DNA from: Odobenus rosmarus divergens
Taxonomy: Eukaryota; Chordata; Mammalia; Carnivora; Odobenidae
Assembly (NCBI RefSeq): GCF_000321225.1
Contig: NW_004450459.1
Location: 950,471-1,014,470 of the forward strand
Direction of reading: 5' to 3'
DNA: 64,000 bases
Made by a program: the position numbers and the translations under genes
In this document: in pieces, positions 12,935 to 25,143 of the stretch
Layout: each line of letters starts with the position of its first letter
How positions within the stretch are numbered: the stretch's first letter is position 1
The notes under the pieces: model-generated
The model's input: only the letters and a program-made list of their open reading frames with translations
The model's database searches: none
Told to the model about the DNA's origin: nothing

Positions 12935-13125
12935 GTTTCTCAAATTTCGGGTCTCGACCCACTAGTTGGTCTGTGAAATCAATTAAGCCTTGAACAGAAC
13001 ATTTTTGCAAATGAAATAAAATAGAGCAAAAAAATACCAGAGTGCATTGACCATAGTAAGGGTAAATAACATTTTGTGACATTTCAGTTATAAATGTAAA
13101 TGTGTGCTGTGTGGCTAAAAACTGG
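12935..13125 (+). mobile_element. Old hAT-like DNA transposon relic, left part
   Basis: The text beginning cagtgtttctcaaattt, followed by a 'cgacccactagt' motif and a run like gtaagggtaaataacattttgtgac, resembles an old nonautonomous hAT element as remembered. The likely right end (gttagagtaaaaaactttaaaacctactg) lies at 13899-13927, beyond the inserted inverted-repeat arm. The family name is not assigned. Confidence 0.6.
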
Positions 13126-13889
13126 TCAGTAAAGGGTGTCCCTACCTGACATTCCTCAACTCAGGACAGATCTGTGTTTTAGTAATTTAGCTTAATGTAG
13201 TGATTTTAGTTTAGTCAGGCAAGATAGCAGGACAGAAATCCAGGGCTTTGGGAAAAGCGTCCTAAAACAGAAAGGATCAGGGAGGGCAGAATAATTACTG
13301 TGACTTGGGAGATTTCCTGGCCTCACCAGTACAGCCATTTCCTAGCTCTGGGGCCCTGGGCGAGTCACCCAACCTGTATAGGTTCTAATCTACAAAAATG
13401 TAAAACTCCTGACTCCCCCCCAACCCCACTCTATAAACATTGTGTTAGAGAAAAGAAAAAAAAAAGCAATCTGAAAGGAAAAGGTGAAAGGAAATCTACT
13501 GCAGAGGCTTGCTCTCCTTGTACTGTGGTAAGACAATCAGAGCGCATGGAGGCTGTTCGGTGAGTTGCCTCAGGCCTCGTTAATGGCCGGTCTGTCTGTA
13601 CAGCGATGTTTGCTGGAGCATGCAACACCTACCAAGCAATAGGGTTTTCTCGCTGTTCAGCTGACCAGTCTTAGAGAATCCAGTGACTTTTATCCCTCTG
13701 ACAGCTCTATTACTCGTGCATGACTGGATATTGCCTAGATGACCATTTGATCAAACCACAGTAAAAACATTTGCTTCAGTAAATACTGGTCCCCTAAGTA
13801 TCAGGTCTTCTTAGTCATCTTTTCATTCTCGCTGGAGTGGCTGACAGTGCCTACCATCCCTGCCTCCTTGAAACTCTTCCCCTGGCTGT
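13126..13889 (-). repeat. Inverted repeat, right arm (inserted copy)
   Basis: This is the reverse complement of 10560-11424, 764 bp long and lacking the 101-bp SINE insertion of the other arm. It is flanked on the left (12935-13125) and right (13890-13940) by what read as the two halves of one old hAT-like element, so it appears to have been inserted into that element. No target-site duplication or poly(A) was seen, so a retroposon mechanism is unlikely. Confidence 0.94.
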
Positions 13890-13940
13890 TGTGAGTATGG
13901 GTTAGAGTAAAAAACTTTAAAACCTACTGCTTTAACGTGG
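13890..13940 (+). mobile_element. hAT-like relic, right part
   Basis: The segment running through ctttaaaacctactgc reads as the inverted terminal counterpart of cagtgtttctcaaa at 12937, so it closes the element interrupted by the right arm. Confidence 0.55.
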
Positions 13941-14785
13941 AAGACTGAGCAGAAGGTGACATCTTAAGTCAACAACAAGAATATCAGACGAGGAGAAGTT
14001 TTAGGGGTTAACAGTCAAATATAACCTGAGATTTCTAATTCTCTCTTTGTATCTCTAATGAGCTCATAGAAATCTAATTTGATGGCTTTAGCTTTGATAT
14101 CATATGACTAATGTATAATCAGCTGTCTGTTTTGCTTAACTATTGGTCTAACCAGAATTCCTTTTATAACTGAACCAACCCATGGCATTGTTATAAATTA
14201 AATTTATGTCTTGATTTTGGGGATCATTGAGTGGAATTAAACTGTAACAGAAATAATTATTAATCCAAAAGGCACTCATTCTGAGATTTCAAAAAACAAT
14301 TCTGCTCTCAGAATGACAGGGTTAGTTTCACCGATGACATTTTGGGTTTTAAGTGTTAGCCCAGTTTTGAGTATCTCTGATACACACAATTCAATGCAGG
14401 TTTATTTAGTCTTTGACAAAGACATTGGTTGGGTTTTTTTAAAGAAATTCTTTTGAAGCAGAAAATTGACTCAATGTAGATTTTTCACTCCGTTATACAT
14501 ATTAAACCCCATTGATTTGGGTGATGGAAAGAGGCTGAAAGAAATGGAGAGGTGTGGGACAAGAGGCCAATAGGGTTATAAATTTCAAATTACAAAGAGC
14601 AAGAGAATATTACCAACCCTTTACTGTCAAAGAAAAGGAGTTTTACTCATGCCCTTGAAAGCCGAGGGTGGGGTTGCCAGTGAATGCCAAGAGAAATTCT
14701 CCTCCAAATGGAGGCGAATGGTTCTAGATGAGACATGAGAGTGGTATGAAGGTGGCTGCAGCCCTAAACAATCCAGCAAGGAGAA
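13941..14785. other. Intron, no gene seen
   Basis: No repeat or reading frame of note was recognised. Confidence 0.55.
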
Positions 14786-14823
14786 AACACACACACACGC
14801 ACGCACATGCGCGTGCACACACA
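14786..14823. repeat. (CA)n-type microsatellite
   Basis: An imperfect CA/CG dinucleotide run (acacacacacgcacgcac). Confidence 0.9.
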
Positions 14824-14837
14824 CCCTAGGCTACCGT

Positions 14838-15045
14838 TAAACCGACCTGGCTTCAAATCTCAGCTCACTCACTTACTAACCCTGATCTTAGGCAAATCAT
14901 TTAACCTCTCAATTAGTATCCTCATCGGTTAGTATCTTGGGAAGATAATAATAGACTTTTGAAGGTTATTATTAGGTGTAAATAAGACAATTCCTGTAAA
15001 CGCTCATAGGGCAATGTCGTAAGTACTAGTTCAATATTATGATTG
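14838..15045 (+). repeat. MIR
   Basis: The order cttcaaatctcagctcactc, cttaggcaaatcatttaacc, and a late ctgtaaacgctcatagg matches MIR in plus orientation. Confidence 0.8.
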
Positions 15046-15047
15046 TA

Positions 15048-15507
15048 TTAGGTACCTAGGACTGCTGTAACAAAGCACCACAAACTGGGTGACTTAGAAC
15101 AACAGCAATGTATTATCTCACAGTTCCAGAGGCTAGAAGTCTTAAATCGAGGTGTTTGAAGGGCTATATCCCTGTGAAACCTATAAGGGGAAGGACCCTT
15201 CCTCTTCTAGTTTCCAGGAGCCCCAGATATTCTTTGGCTTATGTCAGCATTGCCCCCCTGTTTTCACACAGCATTTTCCCTGTGTCTCTTCACATAGTCG
15301 ATTCTCAGGGCATTTCTGTTTCTGTGTCCCAATTTCCCCTTTGTATTAGGACACCAGGCCTATTGGATTAGGGCCTACCCTAATGACCTCATTTTAAATT
15401 GATTACCTCTGTAAAGACCCTATTTCCGAATAAGGTCACATCTTAAGGTACTGGAGGTTAGGACTTCAACTTATCTTTTTGAGGAGAAGATAATCAACCC
15501 ACAACAA
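15048..15507 (-). mobile_element. MLT1-type LTR (ERVL-MaLR), solo, reverse orientation
   Basis: The sequence reads as the reverse complement of an MLT1-like LTR: gctgtaacaaagcaccacaaa, cacagttccagaggctagaag, ggattagggcctaccctaat, ggttaggacttcaactt. It is an old noncoding LTR; no internal retroviral gene adjoins it. Confidence 0.82.
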
Positions 15508-15585
15508 TTATTTACTAAGCTATTTTGCTAGAGACATTTTGCAAGAGATAGGTTAGTAAATAAAGTACTTTAAAATTGTAGAATA

Positions 15586-15793
15586 GGGGTGCCTGGGTGG
15601 CTCAGTTTTTAAGCATCTGCCTTCGGCTCAGGTCATGATCCCTGGGTCCTGGGCTCGAGCCCCGCATTGGGCTCCCTGCTCCGCGGGAAGCCTGCTTCTC
15701 CCTCTCCCACTCCCCCTGCTTGTGTTTCCTCTCTCACTGTGTCTCTCTCTGTCAAATAAATAAATAAAATCTTAAAATAAAATAAAATAAAAA
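15586..15793 (+). mobile_element. CAN-SINE
   Basis: Full-length element with head ggggtgcctgggtggctcag and an AATAAA-rich tail. The short flanking match tgtagaata (before 15586 and at 15794-15802) is the TSD. Confidence 0.95.
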
Positions 15794-15802
15794 TGTAGAA
15801 TA

Positions 15803-16481
15803 TCCTTCTCTAGTGATTCGTTTTCTGTTTCTTTTTCTTTTTAAAGTAAGGAATACCTCTTGCTTTTTTTCATGTAGAGACTTTGGTATAAAGTAGTGAG
15901 TTTCCTGCTCTTAGCTGAATCTGGAATGGCTGGGTGTTGACTTCTGTTATCCATGGTTTGCTGGTCTTGAGGAAAGGAGATTTGCCACAAATCTATGCAG
16001 CCAGGCCTGCAAAAGTATATCCCGCAGAAAAAGAGCATATACCTCTATCTAAACCATTTGTTAATCATATAACAACCTCAATTATGCTCATCACAACTGG
16101 AAGAGAACAGCTCTTCAGTGGAATTTAAATGAGTATAAATTACAAACTTATTAATCAAATTGAATTCTTTTCAACCAATTTCTTTTGTTTTCTCCTTAAA
16201 TGTTTTTAATGAGTAATGTGGCCTTTTTGTTTTCTCTGCCATAACCCTCATTCTAAGCCCATTTTCATCATGAAAGATAATACCCAAACACTATATATTC
16301 ATCTCTACCTCTTCATATGCTTTACAAAATGACATATTTTTGCCCAAAGCTGGAACATGCCATAGAGATTTGATCTCCTAACACTGCAGTCATGGGTATA
16401 CCTTTAAAGCCTTCAAATTAGGTAACACAAGAAATAAAAATAGGAATATTTGAGAACAAAACACTGGCCAGTAGAACATAT
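15803..16481. other. Intron, no gene seen
   Basis: The overlapping open frames at 15841-16128 on both strands show no family resemblance. Confidence 0.55.
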
Positions 16482-16494
16482 AGTACCTTTATTT

Positions 16495-16707
16495 ACTTAT
16501 TTATTTTAGGATTTATTTATTTATTTGAGAGAGAGAGAGCACATGCAAGCAGGGGGAGGGGTGGAGGGAAAGGGAGAGAATCCCCACCACACTCCATGCT
16601 GAGCAGGGAGCCTGACAATGTGGGGCTTGATCTCACAACCCTGAGATCATGACCTGAGCTGAAACCAAGGGTCAGACGCTTAACCAACTGAGTCACCCAG
16701 CTGCCCC
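16495..16707 (-). mobile_element. CAN-SINE
   Basis: Minus-strand element bounded by agtacctttattt (16482-16494) and agcacctttattt (16708-16720). Confidence 0.94.
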
Positions 16708-16720
16708 AGCACCTTTATTT

Positions 16721-18119
16721 TTTTTATTCAGGGCTGTACTGATCCACATTCATTTAAATGTGTCAACGACTTCCTCTCAAAGAACATGTAGCAGAGAAAA
16801 AAGGTTCATATGCTAATGTGAAGAGAAGAGAGGAATCAAATAGAGACAAGAAATTAGTTAAGTACTTTACAGTTTAACAAGATGAAATTTCAGGCACCAA
16901 TTTTTTTTTGCCCTCTAAAAAGTACTAGCCAAACGTAACTTCTTGATAGCAGACCCCCCAAAAAGAAGAAACTGTGGACCTACCTCTCTTTGTACCTTGC
17001 AAGTGATCAGGAAAATGAAATTACCAATCAAATCTTCATAGTAGTTAGCTGAAAACAATATAATCCCTATACTCACTAGGGATACATCTGACCCCAACCC
17101 GGGGGCCTGCAGTCATTGCTCATGGGCACAGTAATGGATCAAGGCCACAAGATGGCACTATAAGCAATGGGCTATTGGCGCTTATTTTCATCAGCATCTA
17201 CTCTAAAAACTGATCCAATCTAAGTGGCTCTAGAGTAAACTGAAAAACTCTGACACTGCAATGCAGAATGAAGATGAGGAAAGATTACATAAAGGGAAAG
17301 ATTACATAGAAAACACACTCCAGATCTTCCATTACACGTAAGAAGCCACTTTAAAGACTCCTCTATTATTTACTGTGACGAACTAGTTACTTGCAAAATG
17401 AAACAAATTCATGAAGGTTTTATTATTTGATGGGCTAAAGAAAACTTTTTCAGATGTTCTAAGTTCCTTAGTCTTTCTTATTTTTAAATACATGGCACCA
17501 GTGAATTTATAGTTGAAGTGCAAGACAGACAGAAAACTAAGAATTGCTAGTTCACTGGTTATAATCATAACATAAACAAGTTTAGTCATCAAGTCTGTAT
17601 AATCTGATTGTTTCAGTCAAATAAGTAAGGCAACTGACATTGACAGCTTAGAAAAGTGACCTTCCAGATAAAGAATTCTGAAGCCGATGAGGGACTCTTA
17701 AACAGAAGTGCGTGACAAAGCCAACTCCCAAAGTAGCATCAATTAGTGAAACACATTAGCAACATATCTTCTCTTTAATACACTGGTACTCATTATTTCC
17801 TTCTTAGAGATTCTTTTACTTAGCAGCTATTCAATTGTTGCAGGCTTAGGAAAAAAAAGTAGTTTTTATAAAAATTTGAAAAGTGCCAATCACTAGAAAA
17901 GATCTACTATAATTTGAGAGTGCCTTAATACTATGCTGATTTTAGACTAGTGCTGAATGGAAGAGTAAGAATGATGCATAGCGAAAATGCATGAAATTGC
18001 TTGCTAATCTAAATATATTGTAACAGTAGGGCAAATGAAAAGTTAGATAGTCCATATATAAAAATCTGGAATTAATAATTTTCTTGTGAAATCAACAGCA
18101 CATTGTTGCAAGTATGTAG
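16721..18119. other. Intron, no gene seen
   Basis: It contains the 25-bp segment at 16925-16949 that recurs at 18731-18755. Otherwise nothing was recognised. Confidence 0.55.
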
Positions 18120-18124
18120 GAATG

Positions 18125-18233
18125 GCATATGCACACTTTTAAAATTTGGATATAAATTAAGTTACAACATTATATTAGTTACAGGTGTACAACATAATGG
18201 TTCCATATTTGTATATATTACCTGTACACTTTT
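18125..18233 (-). mobile_element. L1 3' end fragment
   Basis: The text aagttacaacattatattag and gttacaggtgtacaacat is the reverse complement of an L1 3' terminus. A SINE is inserted at its right edge. Confidence 0.7.
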
Positions 18234-18435
18234 TTAAAAAAAGATTTTATTTATTGATTTGACAGAGAGTGAGAGAGAGAACCAGAGAGCACCAGAGGGG
18301 AAAACAGCAGAGGGAGCAGGAGAAGCAGGCTCCCCGCTGAGCAGAGAGCCTGATGCTGAGCTCAGTCCCAAGACTCTGAGATCATGACCTGAGCTAAAGG
18401 CAGATGCTTAACTGACTGAGCCACCCAGGTGCCCC
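18234..18435 (-). mobile_element. CAN-SINE
   Basis: Minus-strand element; flanks attacctgtacactttt (18217-18233) and attacatgaacactttt (18436-18452) are the TSD, with two differences. Confidence 0.94.
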
Positions 18436-18656
18436 ATTACATGAACACTTTTAATTGAGCCAAAGCAAACCCAGAAAGAAAACAAATCAAGGATATACCT
18501 GTGTCTCCTTCAAGCGTTTTCAAATTATGGAGTTTTATTCTTATGCTTTTATTGCTGAGTCTACATTAATTTACACCTACTTATATGTTTCAGTCCCCAA
18601 TTAAATCAAAAGCTCCTTGGCCTTAGTAATCTCACTAATTCTTAAGTCCCCCACAG

Positions 18657-18681
18657 TCATAATAATAATAATATAATAAAG
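18657..18681. repeat. (AAT)n microsatellite
   Basis: Short run of ATA/AAT triplets just before a MIR. Confidence 0.85.
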
Positions 18682-18910
18682 CCTACTACTTACTAAGTTC
18701 TTATTAGATGCTAGGCATTGTGATAAGTAGCTAGCCAAACGTAACTTCTTGATAGTACGTACTTCTTTACTTCACATAAACCCTGCCAAAAAATCCCATG
18801 AGATTAGTACTCATATAAAGAGGAAACAAAGGTATAAGTTAATTTGCCAAGTTTACACAAGTACTGAGTCGCAAAGCCAAGCTTTGAATCCAAGAATACT
18901 TTATGCCAAA
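18682..18910 (-). repeat. MIR interrupted by a 25-bp duplicated segment
   Basis: Reverse-orientation MIR: tactaagttcttattagatg and ctaggcattgtgataag, then a foreign 25 bp (18731-18755), then acataaaccctgccaaaaa and agaggaaacaaaggtat. Confidence 0.75.
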
Positions 18911-20707
18911 GTCCCTGGCTTGCCTTGTAGAGCAGAGGTAGAAGCATGATGGTCGGCAGGACGTTGCCTGAGGTCTACCTGGCTCCTAAGTTGCCCAGCT
19001 TTATGGTCTTGGCACATTACTCCCGCATTCTGTGTCCCAATTTAGTTGTTATTATACACCCTGCAGTTCGTAAGGTAGAAATTCAAAAAACTGCTGAGAG
19101 CCTTCCAACTTCTCTCAGGTACCTCCAAACTACACAAATAAGCCCCTTTTGTGAAGCACACTCCAGTTACTCTAATAAATGTACTGGCATTTGATAAGCT
19201 GAAATAAAGTGCATATTTGCCACTCCATAGCTGTCCTCCATGGCTTCTGATATGGGACACGGTGCTGTGTCTATTAGCATTTCAGGCTACGGAAGTTCAA
19301 GTAGTGCTTCCTTTCTTCAACAAATCTAACATGTCAAGCAGGGTTGGCAGTTGAAATGAATAGTGTAGATGGATAGTAAGCCTTTTTGGGAAAATAATCA
19401 CTCAGAGGATTGAATTTGAACGTACTAAAGCTTATTAATGCATTGCCACAGTTTGTTCCCAAACCAGTTTATGTTACATGGCTAAGAAGAGAGACGGGAA
19501 TTGAGAGGGTATTAGTTTGATGGTAGGAGCTTGACTCCCTACTTCCCTGGATGTCTCAACATGGAAGATGACACAGACATATCTATGGCATGCTGCAAGG
19601 CTGTGGCCAGGAAGCCAATACTCCTGCATCTACCTGCTCCTGCTAGCTGTGTTTGGTGTTTGCTTACCAACTGTCAATTGTATTTGTTCCCAAACCTGTT
19701 TGTGTCAGTTGCACTTCTTATTGTAAGTTCAAATATGCTTTTTATCACATAAACCAAAAAAACATGAAAAAAGTAATTATTTTATTTTTTCTAGGAAAAT
19801 TAAGTTAAAAGCCAGAGACTTTGATAAAATTGTGCCATCAATAAGAGCTCTCAAGCTACGTATGGATAAAATAGCTGTAAAAAAATTGGAGAAAAATCAT
19901 AAAAGCCTAGAAGGATTCTCGATTTCTTTAGGTTTCTTCACAAGTTCCTCTTACCTCTAGCTCTATTTTAAATCAAACTAAATGGTCAATCATAGATAAC
20001 GCGTTATGGGTGCGGTTTAAATAAGGAAAACAAAGTGTTCCTCTAGTTGGTGGATCCACAAAGAAAACACGTGCCCAACAAGATAAGATTATCCAATGAA
20101 TGTGCATTAATATTTTAAATTAAAATAAAATGTATAAGAGGCATATGATTATCTCAATGAATCTGAGGCTTAACTAACCAATTACCAGTCCTGACCATAT
20201 CAGATAAAAAGCCTTCTTATATATGATTATGATCCTATTTTTTACCTCATCTAGTACAGTCATTATCTTTCAGATTTACAGAGTACACAATAACTTTGAA
20301 ATTAACACTGATTTTACTGAAAGAGCTGTAGTTTGATAACTGATTTAAATCTTGGAAATTAAAATTTTAACTTTGAAAGCTGAACATAATACATACAGTG
20401 TCCAATTTTTTTCAACATTCCTAAAACTACACCCTTCTGAGCGTGTTTGCAAACAAAGGCAGATTTACCCAGTGATACCTGCTTACAGAGTAAAATCTCA
20501 GGGATTCCTTGAAGACCCTCTGTCCCCTAACTACACCCCCACCAGCCTACAGATGTCTACAGTGCTATAGTGCATACTATTTTCTTTACTGCCTTCTAAG
20601 AGCAGCTTTTCCTATAGTCAGTACTGAGGACACAGAAGCCTCTAACCCTCATGGGGAAGAAGAAGGAAAAGGGCAAAGAAAAAGGGCCTCAAAAAGTGTC
20701 AATTATA
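18911..20707. other. Intron, no gene seen
   Basis: Several short open frames (18946-19260, 19531-19752) have no recognisable protein features. Confidence 0.55.
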
Positions 20708-20892
20708 GGGGCGCCTGGGTGGCTCAGTCGTTAAGCGTCTGCCTTCGGCTCAGGTCATGATCTCAGGGTCCTGGGATCGAGCCCCGCATCGGGCTCCCTG
20801 CTCAGCAGGGAGTCTGCTTCTCCCTCTCTCTCTGCTGTTCCCCCTGCTTGTGCTCTCACTCTCTGTCAAAAATAAATAAAATCTTTAAAAAA
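20708..20892 (+). mobile_element. CAN-SINE
   Basis: Full element; the 17-bp TSD aaaaagtgtcaattata lies at 20691-20707 and 20893-20909. The duplicate is exact, so the insertion is young. Confidence 0.96.
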
Positions 20893-20909
20893 AAAAAGTG
20901 TCAATTATA

Positions 20910-23044
20910 TATTCCAAGTTTTCCCATTTTCCCTAATGCTTGATAAAATCAAGTATTTTCCCAAGTATTCCACTATCACAGAACAACTTACAGTATCACT
21001 ATTCTGAGGAACATCCTGTATGAAATGTTTACGTTTGAACCAAATATTCCTTATCTCTAAGTACAACGATACATAGCAAATTGGGTAGTCATATAAAACA
21101 GAGATGCCAGATACGAAGGTGTCTAACACAGTGACCCACTCAGTAAATGTTAGTTTCACATCCCTGCATGAGCTATTTTTTTCTCATCAGAAATAAACAG
21201 ATGTTTTATTTAACTGCTAGGTGAATAGAAAATGGAGGGGGAAAGAGAGAAGATAGACTGTTGTCTCTAGAATTCTTTTGTATGGAAATAAATATTCTAT
21301 GTGTAACTATTGCATTAAAAAGATAAGGTCTACTTTCTTATAGAACTTTAGAAGAAATTACTCTATTGTGTTTTAATTTTTATCATTTACTATATGTTTT
21401 CATTTTTTTGCTTAATACTTTACTTTGTGTTATTGCAAAAAGAACTAGGCAAAACTCTTTTACTGGCTTTTCAATGACTCTAGAACATTCCCTCAGAGAA
21501 GTTAATGCTTTTTCCTCCATTGTCACAGTCCATCCATTAAAAGCTGAGCAGCTGTGTAAAATTAGTCACTAGTGAGAAGAGTAACTACAAACATAATTTC
21601 TAGTGACTTAAGTATGAGAAGTCGCTGGGTGCCACCACTGCCACACACCAAATCTTGCGAGGCAATGTTTTCTCAGCTCTTCTAAGTTTTGTGAGAATCT
21701 TTACTCTAAAGCTCTAACTAATTAAAGCAAATCAGGTCTGGAGCCATAAACAAAACAATGACTTTTAGCCTTCTATGATATTCCCAAGAATTTGAGAATG
21801 TCACCTATGCCCAAACTGAGCCTTCAGGAGTCACCTCTCAATGCCTCCATGGATTCACTTGACCCCGAGGCTGGCACAAATAAAAAAACTCTTGGATCTA
21901 CCCGGTGAAACTTCTCAGAAAAAGGAGTTTGCTTCTACTATATAAAGGAGGGTAAGCTATCATCATCCACCTTGGAACTTCAGTGGTTTCCTTAAAGTTA
22001 ATTTTCTGAGATGCCATACGCAGAAGTTATCTATTCTATTATTGCTTTCTAAACCCTGTAGATTGAAAGCAAATCCCTCTCTCTCTCTCTGTATTTCCAG
22101 ACCAATGAGCTGGGCCAGCTTCCCAGGCATGCGACCTGTGCAGTCACATAGCACCCCATGCTTAGAAGAGTGCTAAGCTTAGTTTAATGCACCTTATTGT
22201 CACAGGCTCAAAATTCTTAATACTTTTTTAACTAGGGGCCCAGCATTTTCATTCTGCACTGGGCCCTACAAATTCTATCGTTGGCCCTGCCACAGAGTCT
22301 GAACTGTCTAGGCCTATTCCCATGTGGGAGCCCATGCTCTCTTCATGTCTGTGGCTCTGGGATTAAGACAAGAATTAGCGCTAGAAGTCAAAAGGGTAAG
22401 TCAAGCTGAGGTTCATGGAGAGCAGCTGTGGAGAAAGCCTATTCTTAAAACAAATGTGCAGGCGAGAGATATATTGAAGTTAGAGTCTCTGAAATCTTCT
22501 TGAGGTCTTCGGTAGCCCCATTATTTTATCCTTGCTCAAAACTAACCAAAGTCTTCAGATACACTAAGGATAGTGTATCACTTCTGCTTGCAGAATTTCA
22601 GTGTGATAGACAGGATGGCAAAATAGGCTCGCCTGCTGAACTTTGGTGAGCTCAGAGTCTGATTCAGTTGTTTTGCACAGCATGCTACTAAGTGGTCCTC
22701 AGTATCCATCAGACAGTCTAAAGCAATCAATAGCCTTAGTGCCTTTATTACATCAGAAAATACATAAGAATGACAATTTGAGCTTCACGCTGCCTCAAGA
22801 AAGATACGCCACAGTTCACTAGAGATGCAGAATGCTGTTTCTTAAAGCAGTATCAATCCTTGATGTGGTTATGAGAAAAAGCTTTTAGTCATAGCACAGA
22901 ATGAATGAAGTTCAGAGGAATACTCTGCTCAGGGCTAAATCTTCCTATGACACCCCAAGGCAAGCTATAAATAAGAAAGGAAATGAAAGCTCATTTCCTC
23001 TGTAAAACAGAGGATTTTTTTTCCCTCTGAATTCCTTCATGCAC
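20910..23044. other. Intron, no gene seen
   Basis: A short (CT)n run lies at 22077-22091. No other feature was recognised. Confidence 0.55.
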
Positions 23045-23087
23045 AAATCAGGGATTTCTTAAAAAAAAAAAAAAATCAGGGATTTCT
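23045..23087 (+). mobile_element. Poly(A)-only insertion with 15-bp target duplication
   Basis: The 15-mer aaatcagggatttct occurs at 23045-23059 and 23073-23087. Only a T and an A run lie between. This is the footprint of an L1-mediated event that left little but its tail, or a duplication with a slipped A run. Confidence 0.75.
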
Positions 23088-24585
23088 GCTATTTACACGG
23101 TGGGGAAGTGGATCTACTAACTGATCCACTAGGGCCAAAATCCTAATAGTAATACTTATGCATTAACAAGTTTCTTCATTATGTTGTTGAATTTCACCAC
23201 TTCAAGAGAGCAGCTTTCCTGGTTGGCAGATCACAAAATGTTCTATCTCACTGAATAGTGTTATTTGTCCTGTGTATTCTCCATGAGTCACTGCCTCCGG
23301 TCTGAAAGTCCTTCAACCTGAGACCTAGGAGAATCTATCTCAATACTAGGAGTCACTAGAATATTCCAGCCCCACCCCATGCCAGAAAGATGGTGGATCA
23401 ATGACACATTCTGGTCAAGACTGAATGTAGTCAGAAATTACCATCACATTCAAGCAGCTTGCGGCCCTATGTTTCCCAAAATCTGCATGAAAAAAAGAGC
23501 CCTAGAGAACTTCCAGCTCATCACCTCATCTGGCAATAAGACTTCTATTCATATCCCAATATTTCCCATCAGTTGCCTCAAATCCTTTATGGAACAAGAT
23601 GGAGAAGGAGCGACGGAGGAGAGAGAGAGAGAAAATCAACTGTGTGACATTTTGATCCAACCTAAAACATACACTACTACAGTTTCAGCTTTGAAAAATT
23701 ATGTTTACATATTCTATTTATAAGCAAAACAGACATTCTTTCTCTGGTGAACTTCATCCCAGCACCAATGGAGATAGGTGAAGATGGGGGTAACTTAACC
23801 TAGTACAAACTACATATGCTTAGTAACCATGCACTCATCTCAGAAGGAAACATGAATTATTCCAATCAAATAACAGTTAATGAGAATTCACTTGTGTCTT
23901 GAGTTTTCTGCATCTCAGACATTGCAATTCCACCTTTAAAGTCACAATGGTGACACTTTTGCCTTTCAAATCATGTGGTTGATCAACAACACAACTTATG
24001 GTTTTTACTGTAGAAATTTAGAGCAGTGATTTTCAGAGTTACAAGTTTCTGACAGGATAGTTTGAAAATATATTTAGAATATAATATAGCTTTATATTTG
24101 GAAATGAAAATATATGTATTGTTTGCATAAAACAAACTGTAGAAGGGGTCATCCAGTAATATCTTGTTGGCCAGTCAAGATAGCACTCTTGTAGATTCTT
24201 AGGAGGGCATGAGTTTTTAAATGCTGCAAAATATCTACCTAAAGGAAAAGCATTATCTTCTTCCTGTAAGTTTCCCGAGTTTCCTTTACAATTGGGTATG
24301 TATTAGAGATGTGGGGGAAGGACATTTGGGCCATAATAAAATCTCTTATTGTCAGCTTCAGAGTGCACAGGAGACCCTAATTAAATTTCTAACTCTTCTG
24401 TAAATAACACATTACACTTAGAGTAAAAGTTATTTTTAATAATGCTTTTGGGGAAGTATCTGATAACCCTTTGGAGGCTTCCCAATTATAGTAGACTAAG
24501 CAATATTTTACTGCTTTTTCCTTAAATTTAAAATAATATGCCTAAATAATCTTAATAAAAATAGTAGAGTTAGAAATAATATGAA
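23088..24585. other. Intron, no gene seen
   Basis: The open frame at 23379-23723 encodes no recognised protein; no splice sites bound it convincingly. Confidence 0.55.
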
Positions 24586-24698
24586 GGGGCACCTGGCTGG
24601 CTCAGTCGGTAGAGTGCTCAACTCTTGATCTCGGGGTTGTGAGTTTGAGCCCCACATTGGGTGTAGACATTACTTAAAAATAAAATTTTTAAAAAAAC
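24586..24698 (+). mobile_element. Short older CAN-SINE subfamily
   Basis: The head ggggcacctggctggctcag and the text ggttgtgagtttgagcccc, with a gtgtagacattactt end, mark a shorter carnivore tRNA-like SINE type without the CT-rich middle. Confidence 0.88.
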
Positions 24699-25143
24699 TA
24701 GTATGAAAAAGCTATGGATCAATCCCATTTATCAAGTGGTAACTGAACCCAACAATATATCAAAACAATAATACACAGCCAAACAAGATTCCTTCCACAA
24801 ATAAAAGCAATACAAACCCAAAGTTTAAAAGTTTCCAAACAGTATATAAATTAATAAAGTGGAAAGTAAAAATTGCCCAGAATTGGGATGGCGGCTAAAG
24901 GTAGAACAAGATTCCAGAGTTCTTATGGCTTTAATTCTGACAAAATACCTGCATCAAAAACATTTGAAACAAAATGTTTATGTAGTGAGATGATAAAGAG
25001 AAGCTACTAAAATATTCCTACCATTTATACTAACAACTCATTGTTCATCATCCATGAAGAACTGTGATTCATACTATTTGTCTTTCCAACGAACCTGTGC
25101 CTCCTACCTACTCAAAACCCATTTTCACCAATATTTTTTATTT
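24699..25143. other. Intron, no gene seen
   Basis: It contains the 39-bp segment at 25031-25069 that recurs at 26686-26724. Confidence 0.55.

Larger units (their letters stand above)
11425..13125. repeat. Spacer between the inverted-repeat arms
   Basis: The 1.7-kb spacer holds no gene. Purine-rich text around 12350-12900 (for example gtgaggccgg, ggacaggatggagctag) looks like further pieces of the ancient repeat seen at 9536-10610. An almost empty poly(A) insertion sits at 11777-11844 and a hAT-like relic begins near 12935. Confidence 0.6.

Noticed and set aside
14786..14823. CA/CG run as a Z-DNA or regulatory element
   Set aside because: It is a short imperfect microsatellite with no surrounding regulatory signature.
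15586..15793. SINE heads as functional tRNA genes
   Set aside because: CAN-SINEs derive from a tRNA, but these copies lack a complete tRNA fold and carry the SINE body and tail.
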